Made by a program: the position numbers and the translations under genes. Under the pieces are notes generated by a model. It saw only the letters and a list, made by a program, of their open reading frames with translations. It did not search any database and was not told the DNA's origin. A DNA stretch of 64,000 nucleotides, taken from assembly GCA_017474455.1 (NCBI GenBank), contig JAFVHP010000034.1, forward strand, positions 186,001 to 250,000, written 5' to 3'. Shown here in pieces: positions 44,220-53,181 of this stretch (positions within the stretch are counted from its first letter, which is position 1; the number at the start of each line of letters is the position of its first letter). The DNA comes from Lachnospiraceae bacterium (GTDB taxonomy: Bacteria; Bacillota; Clostridia; Lachnospirales; Lachnospiraceae).

Positions 44220-46310
44220 TCAGTCTTCGGAATCTTCCGCTGCTTCTTCTGCCCTTGCCTCAACTTCAGCGCTCTGGATATTGGCAGGCGCCTGCTCGTA
44301 TCTGGCAAATTCATAAGCATAATCACCGCGTCCGCCTGTCATGGAACGAAGGACTGTGCAGTAATCGAACAGTTCCATCTGGGGAACTTCCGCATCCACG
44401 ACCTGTTTCCCGCCGGCGATGGGGTTCATGCCGAGCACTCTGCCGCGGCGCTTGTTAAGGTCACCCATAACATCACCGGTATAAGCATCCGGGATCGTAA
44501 CATGAAGTGTTACGATAGGCTCAAGAAGAACGGGGCCTGCTTCCAGGAAGCCTTTCTTGAAGGCCTGGCGGCTGGCGGTCTTGAATGCCATTTCCGAAGA
44601 GTCAACGGGATGATAGGATCCGTCATAAAGAACTGCCTTGACGCCGACTACGGGGTAAGCGGCAAGAGGTCCCTTCTGGACGGATTCCTGAAGGCCTTTT
44701 TCTACAGCAGGGAAATAGTTCTTCGGTACGGAACCGCCGACGACTTCCTGTTCGAAAACATACTGTGAAGAAAGGTCATCGATCGGTGAGAAACGCATCT
44801 TGACATGACCATACTGACCATGTCCGCCTGACTGTTTCTTATACTTGTATTCAACATCGGAGGATTTGCGGATAGTCTCACGGAAAGCCACCTTCGGCTT
44901 CTCGGTCTCGATATCTACATTGTATTCGGATGAGAGCATGCTCTTAACGACATCCAGCTGCAGATCGCCGATACCGTACATAAGCAGCTGATGGTTCTCA
45001 GCGTCGTTGACAGCCTTGAATGTGGGATCTTCGGAAGCGATCTTGGCCATGGCCTGTGCGATCTTGTCGATATCACCCTTATTCTTGGCATTATACCGGA
45101 TGTATGTATAAGGAGTGGAAATATCCATCTTGCTGTACTGGATGGGGTTAGCCTTTGTTGAAAGGGTATCTCCGGTCTTCGCATCGCCGAGTTTGGCAAG
45201 GGCACCGAGATCACCAGCATGCAGTTCGGGAACTTCAGAAGTGGAGTTGCCCTGCATGATATAAAGCTTGCCGATCTTCATTTCCGAATCCAGTGTGGAA
45301 TCATACACGACATCGTCTGTCTTGAAAACGCCGGACCTGACTTTGATCAGTGAATAACGGCCGATGAAAGGATCCACGATGGTCTTGAAGATAAACGCTG
45401 ACTTCGGTTTCGAGAAATCGAAATTGGCTTCGAAGATCTCGTTGGTCTTCATGTTGATGCCGTTCATCTTGCGGTTTTCAGGCGCAGGCATGTATTTAAC
45501 GATATCATCCATAAGAACGTGGACACCGTAGGAAGTAAGTCCGGAACCCATTTCCACGGGAACGATCGTTCCGTCCAGGATGCTGGTGCGGACAGCCGCG
45601 CGGATCTCGGATTCGGAGAATGTCTCTCCCGAGAAATAGCGGTCCATAAAATCTTCACTGGTCTCGGCGACCGCTTCCATCAGGATATCCCTGTACTGTT
45701 CAAGGTATTCCTGGCTGTAGTCAGGCACGGGGCATTCAACCGCGTTCTTTCCTTCCCACTTGAAAGCCTTTTCCTGGATAACATTAACATAACCCACGAG
45801 CTTCTCATCCTCACGGATGGGAAGATTGAAGGGAGCGATCTTCTTGCCGTAATCAGCTTCAAGATCTTCCACGATCTGTCTGTAGGATGCGGAATCGATA
45901 TCCATATCCGTCACAAAGAACATCCTGGGAAGATTGAATCTTTCACAGAGATCCCATGCTCTTTCGGTACCGGCTTCAACACCGGCCTTGCCGGAAATGA
46001 CAATGATCGCGGCGTCAGCTACGCTCATTGCTTCCTCGACTTCACCAATGAAATCGAAATATCCGGGCGTATCAAGAACATTGATCTTGCAGTCCTGCCA
46101 TTCCAGCGGAATGAGCGACGTGCGGATCGAGATACCCCTCTTCTGTTCCTCCTTGGTGAAATCACTGACAGTATTCTTATCTTCGACCTTGCCCATACGG
46201 CTGGTCACGCCTGACAGATAGCACATCGCTTCCGCCAGTGTCGTCTTGCCGCATCCCCCATGACCCAGCAGGACGACGTTCCTGATCTTGTCAGTAGTAT
46301 AAACTTTCAT
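44220..46310 (-). CDS. elongation factor G-like GTPase (EF-G2 type)
   Basis: A 696-residue translational GTPase with all EF-G domains. The G1 motif is GHGGCGKT (16-23) instead of the canonical HIDAGKT form, switch II is DTPGYFDF, and EEQKRGISI replaces the usual switch I/EExxRGITI wording. The divergent G1 and the acidic C-terminus (EARAEEAAEDSED) place it with the second EF-G paralogues found in Clostridia and other phyla rather than with the str-operon fusA. Paralogues have been assigned to ribosome recycling or fidelity roles, but this one's is unknown. It has its own promoter, GGAGG site and terminator, so it is monocistronic. Confidence 0.88.
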   Translation of the reverse strand: MKVYTTDKIRNVVLLGHGGCGKTTLAEAMCYLSGVTSRMGKVEDKNTVSDFTKEEQKRGISIRTSLIPLEWQDCKINVLDTPGYFDFIGEVEEAMSVADAAIIVISGKAGVEAGTERAWDLCERFNLPRMFFVTDMDIDSASYRQIVEDLEADYGKKIAPFNLPIREDEKLVGYVNVIQEKAFKWEGKNAVECPVPDYSQEYLEQYRDILMEAVAETSEDFMDRYFSGETFSESEIRAAVRTSILDGTIVPVEMGSGLTSYGVHVLMDDIVKYMPAPENRKMNGINMKTNEIFEANFDFSKPKSAFIFKTIVDPFIGRYSLIKVRSGVFKTDDVVYDSTLDSEMKIGKLYIMQGNSTSEVPELHAGDLGALAKLGDAKTGDTLSTKANPIQYSKMDISTPYTYIRYNAKNKGDIDKIAQAMAKIASEDPTFKAVNDAENHQLLMYGIGDLQLDVVKSMLSSEYNVDIETEKPKVAFRETIRKSSDVEYKYKKQSGGHGQYGHVKMRFSPIDDLSSQYVFEQEVVGGSVPKNYFPAVEKGLQESVQKGPLAAYPVVGVKAVLYDGSYHPVDSSEMAFKTASRQAFKKGFLEAGPVLLEPIVTLHVTIPDAYTGDVMGDLNKRRGRVLGMNPIAGGKQVVDAEVPQMELFDYCTVLRSMTGGRGDYAYEFARYEQAPANIQSAEVEARAEEAAEDSED

Positions 46311-46379
46311 GCCATACCCTCCGATACATTATTGTATTCTGCATCCTGTTCTTCTCAAAAAAGACAAAATACAATGGAT

Positions 46380-46408
46380 ATTGTACTAAAGCAGCACCTA
46401 CTTTACAA
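46380..46408 (-). promoter_or_regulatory. promoter of the EF-G-like gene
   Basis: On the minus strand TTGTAA (46408-46403), a 17-base spacer and TACAAT (46385-46380), about 70 bases upstream of the ATG. Confidence 0.65.
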
Positions 46409-46485
46409 GTCTTGATGGGTAAAATAACGAAAGCTGCGCAGGCGTCAGGCAGCGCTGTCTGTGAAAATCACCAACGCGTATTTCA

Positions 46486-46494
46486 TGATATAAT
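46486..46494 (+). promoter_or_regulatory. extended -10 promoter of aroA
   Basis: TGATATAAT (TGnTATAAT), about 36 bases upstream of the aroA ATG, with no clear -35 box. Confidence 0.5.
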
Positions 46495-46530
46495 ACTCAG
46501 AAATAAACGACTGACCGGAGGATGAATGAC

Positions 46531-47859
46531 ATGACAGGACCGCTCACCGGAGAAGTATCCGTACCGGGAGATAAATCGATCTCCCACCGCGCAGTTATGT
46601 TCGGTGCCCTGGCCAAAGGCGATACCAGGATCAGGGGCTTTCTGAACGGTGCCGACTGCCTCTCAACGATAGACTGTTTCTGCCGGCTCGGTATCGAGAT
46701 CGAATCCTACCCTTCCTACGGCAGTGCCCCGGGCGATGTCCTGGTGCACGGCAGGGGCCTTCACGGGCTTTCCCCTTCCTCTGTTTATATCGACCATGAG
46801 AACTGTGTCGAACTGTATACCGGCAACAGCGGGACGACGACCAGGATAATGAGCGGCATACTGTCAGCCCAGTCCTTCTCATCCATCCTGTCGGGCGACG
46901 CGTCCGACAACAGGCGTCCGATGAAACGGGTGACCGACCCTCTTAAGGAAATGGGGGCCGACATTTCTTCCCTGAACGAAGACGGCTGCGCGCCGCTTCT
47001 GATCCGCGGGAATAACCCGTTAAAAGGCATCGTCTATTCCTCTCCTGTCGCTTCTGCACAGGTCAAATCCGCGATCCTCTGTGCAGGCCTGTACGCAGAC
47101 GGCCCCGTAAAAGTATATGAACCCGCCCTGTCCAGGGACCATACCGAACGAATGCTGAAAATGTTCGGCGCCTATGTCTTTCAGGGCCGGGAAAACGGCC
47201 GCTGGTATGCGTCTGTTAAGCCATGCGGTGATCTGTACGCACCGCAGATCATCGTTCCCGGCGATATATCTTCTGCCGCATTCCTGATCGCCGCCGCCCT
47301 TATGATCAAAGGGTCGGATATACTGATCCGCAGCGTCGGCATCAATCCCACCCGCAGCGGGATCCTTACCGTTCTTAAGGAAATGGGCGCGGATATTACA
47401 ATTGAAAACATTACTTCTGTGGCCGAACCGTATGCGGATCTGCGTGTCCGGTATTCGGACCTGCACGGGACTGTCATCGAAGGCGGCATTATTCCGTCCC
47501 TGATCGATGAGCTCCTCGTTATAGCGGTCATAGCCTCTGCGGCTGAAGGGGCCACGGTCATCCGGGATGCCGCCGAACTGAAAGTCAAGGAGAGCGACCG
47601 CATCGCCCTGGTGACACAGAACCTGCAGGCCATGGGTGCCGATATTACAGCGACTGAAGACGGTTTTGTCATCAACGGTCCCTGCAGGCTGCACGGTGCG
47701 GCGATCAGGACGGACGGCGATCACAGGATCGCGATGAGTTTTGCGGTCGCCGGGCTTGCCGCGGACGGTGATACGGTAATTGACGCCCCCGCCTGCGTCA
47801 GTGTCAGCTACCCCGGATTCTATGACACGATAGAACGTTTAGGAGGGGAAGCACCGTAA
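46531..47859 (+). CDS. aroA: 3-phosphoshikimate 1-carboxyvinyltransferase (EPSP synthase)
   Basis: Joins phosphoenolpyruvate to shikimate-3-phosphate. About 442 residues, with the substrate-binding start VPGDKSISHRAVMFGALAKG, the PEP-loop region NSGTTTRIMSGILS near 95, and the C-terminal signature LKVKESDRIALVTQNL with a DGDHRIAMSFAVAGL motif. The NSGTTTR wording marks a class II-like form, which is commonly glyphosate-tolerant; this is inference. I chose the ATG at 46531, nine bases after GGAGG; the ATG at 46522 abuts that site. It is monocistronic on the plus strand with tRNA-Leu just after it. Confidence 0.96.
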   Translation: MTGPLTGEVSVPGDKSISHRAVMFGALAKGDTRIRGFLNGADCLSTIDCFCRLGIEIESYPSYGSAPGDVLVHGRGLHGLSPSSVYIDHENCVELYTGNSGTTTRIMSGILSAQSFSSILSGDASDNRRPMKRVTDPLKEMGADISSLNEDGCAPLLIRGNNPLKGIVYSSPVASAQVKSAILCAGLYADGPVKVYEPALSRDHTERMLKMFGAYVFQGRENGRWYASVKPCGDLYAPQIIVPGDISSAAFLIAAALMIKGSDILIRSVGINPTRSGILTVLKEMGADITIENITSVAEPYADLRVRYSDLHGTVIEGGIIPSLIDELLVIAVIASAAEGATVIRDAAELKVKESDRIALVTQNLQAMGADITATEDGFVINGPCRLHGAAIRTDGDHRIAMSFAVAGLAADGDTVIDAPACVSVSYPGFYDTIERLGGEAP

Positions 47860-47866
47860 CAGCCGA

Positions 47867-47895
47867 TTGTCAACCTGTGCCCTTTATGATAAGAT
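47867..47895 (+). promoter_or_regulatory. promoter of tRNA-Leu
   Basis: TTGTCA (47867-47872), a 17-base spacer and TAAGAT (47890-47895), with the tRNA starting 18 bases later. Confidence 0.55.
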
Positions 47896-47913
47896 AAGCC
47901 GCGTAGTGATTTT

Positions 47914-47996
47914 GCAGGAATGGCGGAATGGCAGACGCGACAGACTCAAAATCTGTTATCCGTGAGGGTGTGTGGGTTCAAGTCCCATTTCCTGCA
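47914..47996 (+). tRNA. tRNA-Leu (anticodon CAA)
   Basis: An 83-base class II tRNA: acceptor GCAGGAA/TTCCTGC, anticodon stem CAGA/TCTG with loop CTCAAAA (anticodon CAA, reading TTG), a long variable arm (TATCCGTGAGGGTG), T arm with GGTTCAAGTCC and discriminator A. The CCA end is not encoded. Confidence 0.96.
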
Positions 47997-47997
47997 T

Positions 47998-48031
47998 AAA
48001 AAAGATCCCGGCTTATGCCGGGATCTTTTTT
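47998..48031. terminator. bidirectional Rho-independent terminator
   Basis: AAAAAAGATCCCGGC and GCCGGGATCTTTTTT around a 4-base loop. It ends tRNA-Leu on the plus strand and lysA on the minus strand. Confidence 0.93.
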
Positions 48032-48047
48032 CATTGAACTTTGATGA

Positions 48048-49325
48048 TCACTCCGTGATCAGGGCTTTCGCATATTCCGTCGTGTCAAAGGTAACGAAAT
48101 AATCATCCAGCGTCTCTGCCCTGCGGATCTCCTGTACGGAACCGTCCTCTTTCAGCAAAAGCTCCGCGCTCCTTAATCTGCCGTTGTAATTATAGCCCAT
48201 GGCATGACCGTGCGCGCCTGTATCATGGATATACAGGAGGTCTCCGTTCTCAACAGCGGGGAGCTCCCTGTCCACCGCGAATTTATCGTTATTCTCGCAA
48301 AGCGAGCCGACGACGTCGAATTTGCCGGCAGCAGGCTCATTTTCCTTACCGAGGACAGTGATATGGTGATACGCGCCGTACATGGCAGGCCGCATGAGAT
48401 TGGCTGCACAGGCGTCCACGCCGATATATTCCTTATAGATATGCTTTTTATGGATCGCCCTTGTTACAAGGCTTCCAAAAGGTCCCAGCATGAATCTGCC
48501 CATTTCGGTATAGATGGCAACATTTCCCATACCGGCTGCGGTAAGGATCTCATCATAGACCTGCCTTACGCCTTCGCCGATCGCGAATATATCATTGGCC
48601 CTCTCCTCAGGGGTATAGTCGATCCCGACCCCTCCGGAAAGATTTATGAAAGCAATGCGGATATCAAGCTCCGTGGCTGCTTCGACAGCCAGTGCAAACA
48701 GTTTTCTGGCCAGGACCGGATAATATTCATCAGATACCGTATTGCTGGCAAGGAACGCATGGATACCGAAGTTTTTAACTCCTCTTTCTTTCAGCATGCC
48801 GAATGCTTCGAAGACCTGCTCTTTCGTCATGCCGTATTTGGAATCCCACGGATTATCCATGATACCGTTGCTCATACGGAAGATACCGCCGGGATTGAAC
48901 CTGACGCTCATCGTGTCCGGATATCCTTCCGCGAACACCTCGTCCAGCATCCCGATGTGCGTGATATCGTCGATATTGATGATGGCTCCCATGGCGGCAG
49001 CTTTTTCATATTCGCACTGCGGTGTCTCGTTGGACGAGAACATGATCAGGTCCCCGCCTGCGCCGACCGCTTCGCCAAGGAGCAGTTCCGCCATGGACGA
49101 ACAGTCGAAGCCGCAGCCTTCTTCCTTGAGTATCTGCATGATAAAAGGGTTGGGCGTGGCTTTCACGGCAAAATACTCGCGGAACCCACTGTTCCATGCA
49201 AATGCCCTGTTCACGTTCCTGGCATTTTCCCTGATGCCCTTCTCATCGTAGATGTAGAAAGGTGTCGGCCATTTTGCGGCGATCTCTTCTGCTTTATCCT
49301 TTGTCAGTACCGGTATCTTCTGCAT
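48048..49325 (-). CDS. lysA: diaminopimelate decarboxylase
   Basis: PLP enzyme for the last step of lysine synthesis. The 425-residue fold type III decarboxylase has the PLP lysine in YFAVKATPNP (Lys55), the phosphate loop INLSGGVGIDY, and in the C-terminal domain CENNDKFAVDRELP with the catalytic-region cysteine and GAHGHAMGYNYN. The SNETPQCEY variation and the wording around it are a less common LysA subgroup, so a related amino-acid decarboxylase is possible, but context fits lysine. GGAGG precedes the ATG. It is last in the hisH-hisF-ung-lysA run. Confidence 0.88.
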   Translation of the reverse strand: MQKIPVLTKDKAEEIAAKWPTPFYIYDEKGIRENARNVNRAFAWNSGFREYFAVKATPNPFIMQILKEEGCGFDCSSMAELLLGEAVGAGGDLIMFSSNETPQCEYEKAAAMGAIINIDDITHIGMLDEVFAEGYPDTMSVRFNPGGIFRMSNGIMDNPWDSKYGMTKEQVFEAFGMLKERGVKNFGIHAFLASNTVSDEYYPVLARKLFALAVEAATELDIRIAFINLSGGVGIDYTPEERANDIFAIGEGVRQVYDEILTAAGMGNVAIYTEMGRFMLGPFGSLVTRAIHKKHIYKEYIGVDACAANLMRPAMYGAYHHITVLGKENEPAAGKFDVVGSLCENNDKFAVDRELPAVENGDLLYIHDTGAHGHAMGYNYNGRLRSAELLLKEDGSVQEIRRAETLDDYFVTFDTTEYAKALITE

Positions 49326-49358
49326 TCATTTCCTCCATCTGTCTGCCGTTTCAATTAT

Positions 49359-50042
49359 TTACGAATGTATATTCTCTATCTGCCAGTCGATCGGTCTTTC
49401 CCCGTGCTGGACAAGATACTGGTTGCATTTTGAGAAGTGCGCGCAGCCGAAGAACCCTCTGTATGCCGAAAGCGGGCTGGGGTGCGGCGCCTTCAGGATA
49501 AGGTGTCCCGGCTGGGTGATCAGCCCGGATTTTGCCTGGGCAGGTGCTCCCCAGAGCATATAAACTACCGGTTCCTTCTTTTCATTTACAGCTTTAAGGA
49601 TGGCGTCCGTAAACTGTTCCCAGCCTTTGCCCTGATGGGAGCCGGCCTGATGCGCCCTTACCGTGAGCACGGTATTCAGGAGCAGGACTCCCTGCATCGC
49701 CCACTTGACAAGGCACCCGTTATCCGGCATGTAACAGCCAAGATCATCATGCAGTTCCCTGAAGATATTGACAAGGGAAGGCGGGATCGTCTCCTGGTCT
49801 TCCGGAACGGAAAAGGCAAGGCCGTGCGCCTGATGCACATTATGATACGGATCCTGTCCGAGGATAACTACCCTTACGGAGGAAAGCGGCGTAAGGTGAA
49901 GCGCGTTGAACAGATCCTGCGCCGGCGGATACACTGTTTTCGTTTTGTATTCATTCTGAACAAAACTGAAAAGGTCCCGGTAATACGGTTTTCTGAATTC
50001 AGGCTCAAGGGCTTTGAGCCAGTCATTTGAGATCTGCGCCAT
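49359..50042 (-). CDS. ung: uracil-DNA glycosylase
   Basis: Removes uracil from DNA at the start of base excision repair. The 227-residue family 1 enzyme has the water-activating aspartate in GQDPYHNVHQAHG (Asp64), the uracil-binding LLNTVLTVRAHQAGSH region, and the minor-groove loop HPSPLSAYRGFFGC with the catalytic histidine near 186. It starts 5 bases after hisF; no separate strong ribosome-binding site is visible, so it probably depends on hisF translation. The length is normal. Confidence 0.97.
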   Translation of the reverse strand: MAQISNDWLKALEPEFRKPYYRDLFSFVQNEYKTKTVYPPAQDLFNALHLTPLSSVRVVILGQDPYHNVHQAHGLAFSVPEDQETIPPSLVNIFRELHDDLGCYMPDNGCLVKWAMQGVLLLNTVLTVRAHQAGSHQGKGWEQFTDAILKAVNEKKEPVVYMLWGAPAQAKSGLITQPGHLILKAPHPSPLSAYRGFFGCAHFSKCNQYLVQHGERPIDWQIENIHS

Positions 50043-50047
50043 GATAA

Positions 50048-50812
50048 TTATACGGCCATCCTGACCGGTACATTCCTTTCATGTAAATATCTCTTAACTT
50101 CCATGATCTCCAGCTCTTTATAATGGAACAGCGAAGCCGCCAGAGCCGCATCCGCTCCGCCTTCGGTCAGGGCATCGTAAAAATGGCTGCAGCTCCCCGC
50201 GCCGCCCGAAGCGATCACAGGTACGGAAACAGCGTCAGACACCAGTCTCGTCAGTTCCAGGTCGTACCCGTTCTTCGTCCCATCGGCATCCATGCTCGTC
50301 AGAAGGATCTCCCCCGCTCCGAGGCTGCACGCCTTTACTGCCCATTCGACAGCGTCGAGTCCCGTATCGATCCGGCCGCCGCTCCTGAATACATGGAATG
50401 ATCCGTCGTCCGATCTTTTGGCATCTATGGCGACTACGATGCACTGGCTGCCGAACATATCCGCGCCGCGGCTGATCAGCTCGGGCTCAAGGATCGCTGC
50501 GGAATTCACCGAAACTTTATCCGCGCCTTCCCTGAGGATCCCGCGCATATCGTCCGTTGTCCTTATCCCCCCTCCGACAGTGAACGGGATAAAAACCTTT
50601 CTCGCAACACTCCTGACCATGTCACGGACGGTCTCCCTCGCGTCGCTGGTAGCCGTTATATCCAGAAAGACCAGTTCGTCTGCGCCGGCATTGCTGTATG
50701 CCCTGCCGCTTTCGACCGGATCCCCGGCATCCCTGAGGCTGACGAAATTGATCCCCTTTACGACCCTGCCGTCTTTCACATCAAGACACGGAATGATTCG
50801 TTTTGTCAGCAT
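50048..50812 (-). CDS. hisF: imidazole glycerol phosphate synthase, cyclase subunit
   Basis: A 254-residue beta/alpha barrel that closes the imidazole ring using ammonia from HisH. Catalytic Asp11 is in [13 protein letters not shown] and the second aspartate in VAIDAKR near 130; both phosphate-binding GG motifs are present. The start ATG immediately follows the hisH stop (TAAATG), and GGGGAG lies within the end of hisH. The partner is adjacent, but the rest of the his operon is not in the window. Confidence 0.97.
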   Translation of the reverse strand: MLTKRIIPCLDVKDGRVVKGINFVSLRDAGDPVESGRAYSNAGADELVFLDITATSDARETVRDMVRSVARKVFIPFTVGGGIRTTDDMRGILREGADKVSVNSAAILEPELISRGADMFGSQCIVVAIDAKRSDDGSFHVFRSGGRIDTGLDAVEWAVKACSLGAGEILLTSMDADGTKNGYDLELTRLVSDAVSVPVIASGGAGSCSHFYDALTEGGADAALAASLFHYKELEIMEVKRYLHERNVPVRMAV

Positions 50813-51466
50813 TTATTTCTCCCCGATAAAATTGGACAGGATCTGAAGACCGATGTCCCCGCTCTTTTCAGGATGGAACTGGCAGGCATACAGCCTGTCC
50901 TTTTCCACTGCCGCGGCAAATCTGATGCCGTAGTCACAGCCTGCCGCCACAAAATCCTGGCCTTCATCATAAAGGCAGTACGAATGGACGAAATAGAAGA
51001 AACTTCCGGCCGGGACTCCGGAAAGAAGCTTTCCCCTGAAAGAAGGTCCTGCCTCCCCGCAGCCGTTATTGACGTCATATACCGGCTGTATCAGGTCGTT
51101 CCAGCCGATCTGCGGTATCTTGCCCGCAAGGGACGGATTGAACCTCTTTATGGTTCCCGGCAGAAGCGAAAGCCCTTCAACACCTTCGGACTCATCGCTG
51201 CCTTCAAATAAAAGCTGGAGCCCGAGGCAGATCCCGAGGAAAGGGATATGCCTGTCAAGGACCGCTTCCCTGATCGGCCCCACCAGCGAAAGCGCGTTCA
51301 GTTTTGCCATGGCATCACCGAAAGCCCCTACTCCCGGAAGCACGATATGATCCGCCGAAAGGATCCTGTCGGGATCAGACGTAAGAAAGCATCCGGCCCC
51401 GAGACGGCCAAAGGCATTCTCCACGCTCCGTATGTTTCCCGCTCCGTAATCAATAACAGCAATCAT
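50813..51466 (-). CDS. hisH: imidazole glycerol phosphate synthase, glutaminase subunit
   Basis: A class I glutamine amidotransferase of 217 residues that feeds ammonia to HisF. The catalytic cysteine is in [13 protein letters not shown] (about Cys80), with the histidine-glutamate pair in [10 protein letters not shown] near the end, and the GVGAFGDAM loop near 45. I chose the ATG at 51466, which has GGAG seven bases upstream, over an upstream in-frame TTG. HisF follows without a gap. Confidence 0.96.
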   Translation of the reverse strand: MIAVIDYGAGNIRSVENAFGRLGAGCFLTSDPDRILSADHIVLPGVGAFGDAMAKLNALSLVGPIREAVLDRHIPFLGICLGLQLLFEGSDESEGVEGLSLLPGTIKRFNPSLAGKIPQIGWNDLIQPVYDVNNGCGEAGPSFRGKLLSGVPAGSFFYFVHSYCLYDEGQDFVAAGCDYGIRFAAAVEKDRLYACQFHPEKSGDIGLQILSNFIGEK

Positions 51467-51558
51467 CTGCTTCACTCCGTTCAATATGTTCAGAAAGATC
51501 CGTCCGGATTTTAGTTATATGCATCATACCAGATATGCATTTTTATTCATATCCTAAA

Positions 51559-53094
51559 TTACTGCTCCGCGTCTGGAAGTTCAAAATAAAAGACCACGCC
51601 GTCATCCGTGTTGTAAACGCCGTAGGCGCCGCCCAAAAGCTCCATGGCGGCCTTCACGATCGATAGTCCGATACCGGAACCGCCATACTGCCTCGATCTG
51701 GATTTGTCGACTTTATAAAACTTGTCCCATATCCTGTCCAGCGCTTCGTCAGGAATAGGGCTTCCCGAATTGAAAACACTGACCCGTACACGGCTGTCTG
51801 TACTCTGAACCGTTATCCTGACTTCTTTTTCCCCTTCCGCATAATGGACCGCATTGGTAAAGTAATTCACGAATACTTCTTCGCACATATACTGGTCGGA
51901 CTCGACAAATACCGCTTCATCAAGGTCCGCCTTGACCGTAACGCCTTCCCTGTCGGCTATGACCCTCCCTGTCTCCAGGTACCCCCGTATACTGGCAGCA
52001 ATATCAAATCTTTCCTTAATGACTTCGGCCGTGCCGAATTCCAGATGATTGAGTTCCAGCATCTTACGGACCATGGTATTCATCCTGGCCGCCTCTTCGG
52101 CGATCACGCTGCAGTAATAACGCCGCATCTCCTCGTCGGAAGCCACATTATCGACCAGGCCTTCCGCATATCCCTGTATGATGGCGATCGGTGTTTTCAG
52201 TTCATGCGTAACGTTGGAAATGAATTCTTTCCGCATCCGCTCCGTTTCGTCCTTCTTCCGGATATCCGTTTCCAGAGCGGCATTGGCCTCCTTAAGCCTG
52301 GTTATATTGGATTCAAGAGCTTCGGAGAGTTTATTCAGGTTATCCCCGAGTTCAGACAGTTCATTGCTTCCGCCGCCCCTGTATTTTGCAGTAAAATCCA
52401 GGCTGCGCATGCGTTCGGATATTTCCTGCATCTGCCTGATCGGCCTGGTAAGGCTCCCTGACAGGAAGTACGCAGTAACAAGCCCCAGTACGGCAGAGAG
52501 AAGCCCCGCCGCGATAAGGAATCTGTTGGCAAGCCTGGCGCTGTTCTCAATGCTCTCCATCGGTGTGCGCATCAGATAAAAACTGCCGTCGGACAGTATC
52601 CCCCACATCTCCATATATCTGACGGAAGTCCTGGCATCCAGGACGATCTGGGTCACCTGTGTCTGACTTTCCCTGAGTCTCTGCACAATGAATGCCGCCT
52701 GCCCGTTCCCCGTTTCAAACTGGTCCTGTTCGGATAATAAAGGAGTCTGGTCCAGCAGGCTCTCCCACAGCCTTCGCTGCATGACGTCGCTGTCCGGCGC
52801 ATAGTTCTTGATCGTCCTCGAATCCGGATTCATCAGGATAACATCGATATTGTCCTTTCTGGAAGCCCGAAGCAGTTCAATGTCGAATTCATCCGAAAGA
52901 AGAAGATCATCAGAAGCTGCTTTATCCAGGGATGCATATAATTCATCGAGAGCCTTCATTTTGCGGTTCTGGTAATAGGGCGAAAGAAAGAACGTATTGA
53001 AAAGCAGCATGAACAATACGACCCCCAGCACCAGCAGGAGGAACGATATCATGAATCTGATCCTGATCGATCCGAAAATGCCTTTTTTCTTCAT
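51559..53094 (-). CDS. sensor histidine kinase
   Basis: A 511-residue membrane kinase. There are two transmembrane helices (about 11-33 and 187-210) flanking an extracytoplasmic sensor of about 150 residues, then HAMP (about 212-265), a HisKA domain with the phospho-acceptor in NVTHELKTPIA near residue 296, and HATPase with NYFTNAVHYAEG (N box), FNSGSPIPDEAL (G1) and GGSGIGLSIVKAAMELLGG (G2). It resembles VanS/PhoR-type envelope sensors. The likely partner is the response regulator at 54797-55513 on the same strand, separated from it by a plus-strand glycosyltransferase gene. Confidence 0.95.
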   Translation of the reverse strand: MKKKGIFGSIRIRFMISFLLLVLGVVLFMLLFNTFFLSPYYQNRKMKALDELYASLDKAASDDLLLSDEFDIELLRASRKDNIDVILMNPDSRTIKNYAPDSDVMQRRLWESLLDQTPLLSEQDQFETGNGQAAFIVQRLRESQTQVTQIVLDARTSVRYMEMWGILSDGSFYLMRTPMESIENSARLANRFLIAAGLLSAVLGLVTAYFLSGSLTRPIRQMQEISERMRSLDFTAKYRGGGSNELSELGDNLNKLSEALESNITRLKEANAALETDIRKKDETERMRKEFISNVTHELKTPIAIIQGYAEGLVDNVASDEEMRRYYCSVIAEEAARMNTMVRKMLELNHLEFGTAEVIKERFDIAASIRGYLETGRVIADREGVTVKADLDEAVFVESDQYMCEEVFVNYFTNAVHYAEGEKEVRITVQSTDSRVRVSVFNSGSPIPDEALDRIWDKFYKVDKSRSRQYGGSGIGLSIVKAAMELLGGAYGVYNTDDGVVFYFELPDAEQ

Positions 53095-53167
53095 TCCTGT
53101 TCACTTAAGATCTCCGGGCGCCCAAAGGCTCCTGCCGCGCTGCCGCTGGACTTTAAGCCCGCCCGGT

Positions 53168-53173
53168 TATAAA
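53168..53173 (+). promoter_or_regulatory. candidate -10 box for the glycosyltransferase gene
   Basis: TATAAA ends 9 bases before the ATG at 53182; the upstream TGGACT is a weak -35 at 15 bases. If used, the transcript would be leaderless or nearly so. Confidence 0.3.
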
Positions 53174-53181
53174 CTTGTCCT

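Noticed and set aside
44220-46310. Calling the gene canonical fusA
   Set aside because: The G1 motif GHGGCGKT and the isolated location differ from translational EF-G in the str operon.
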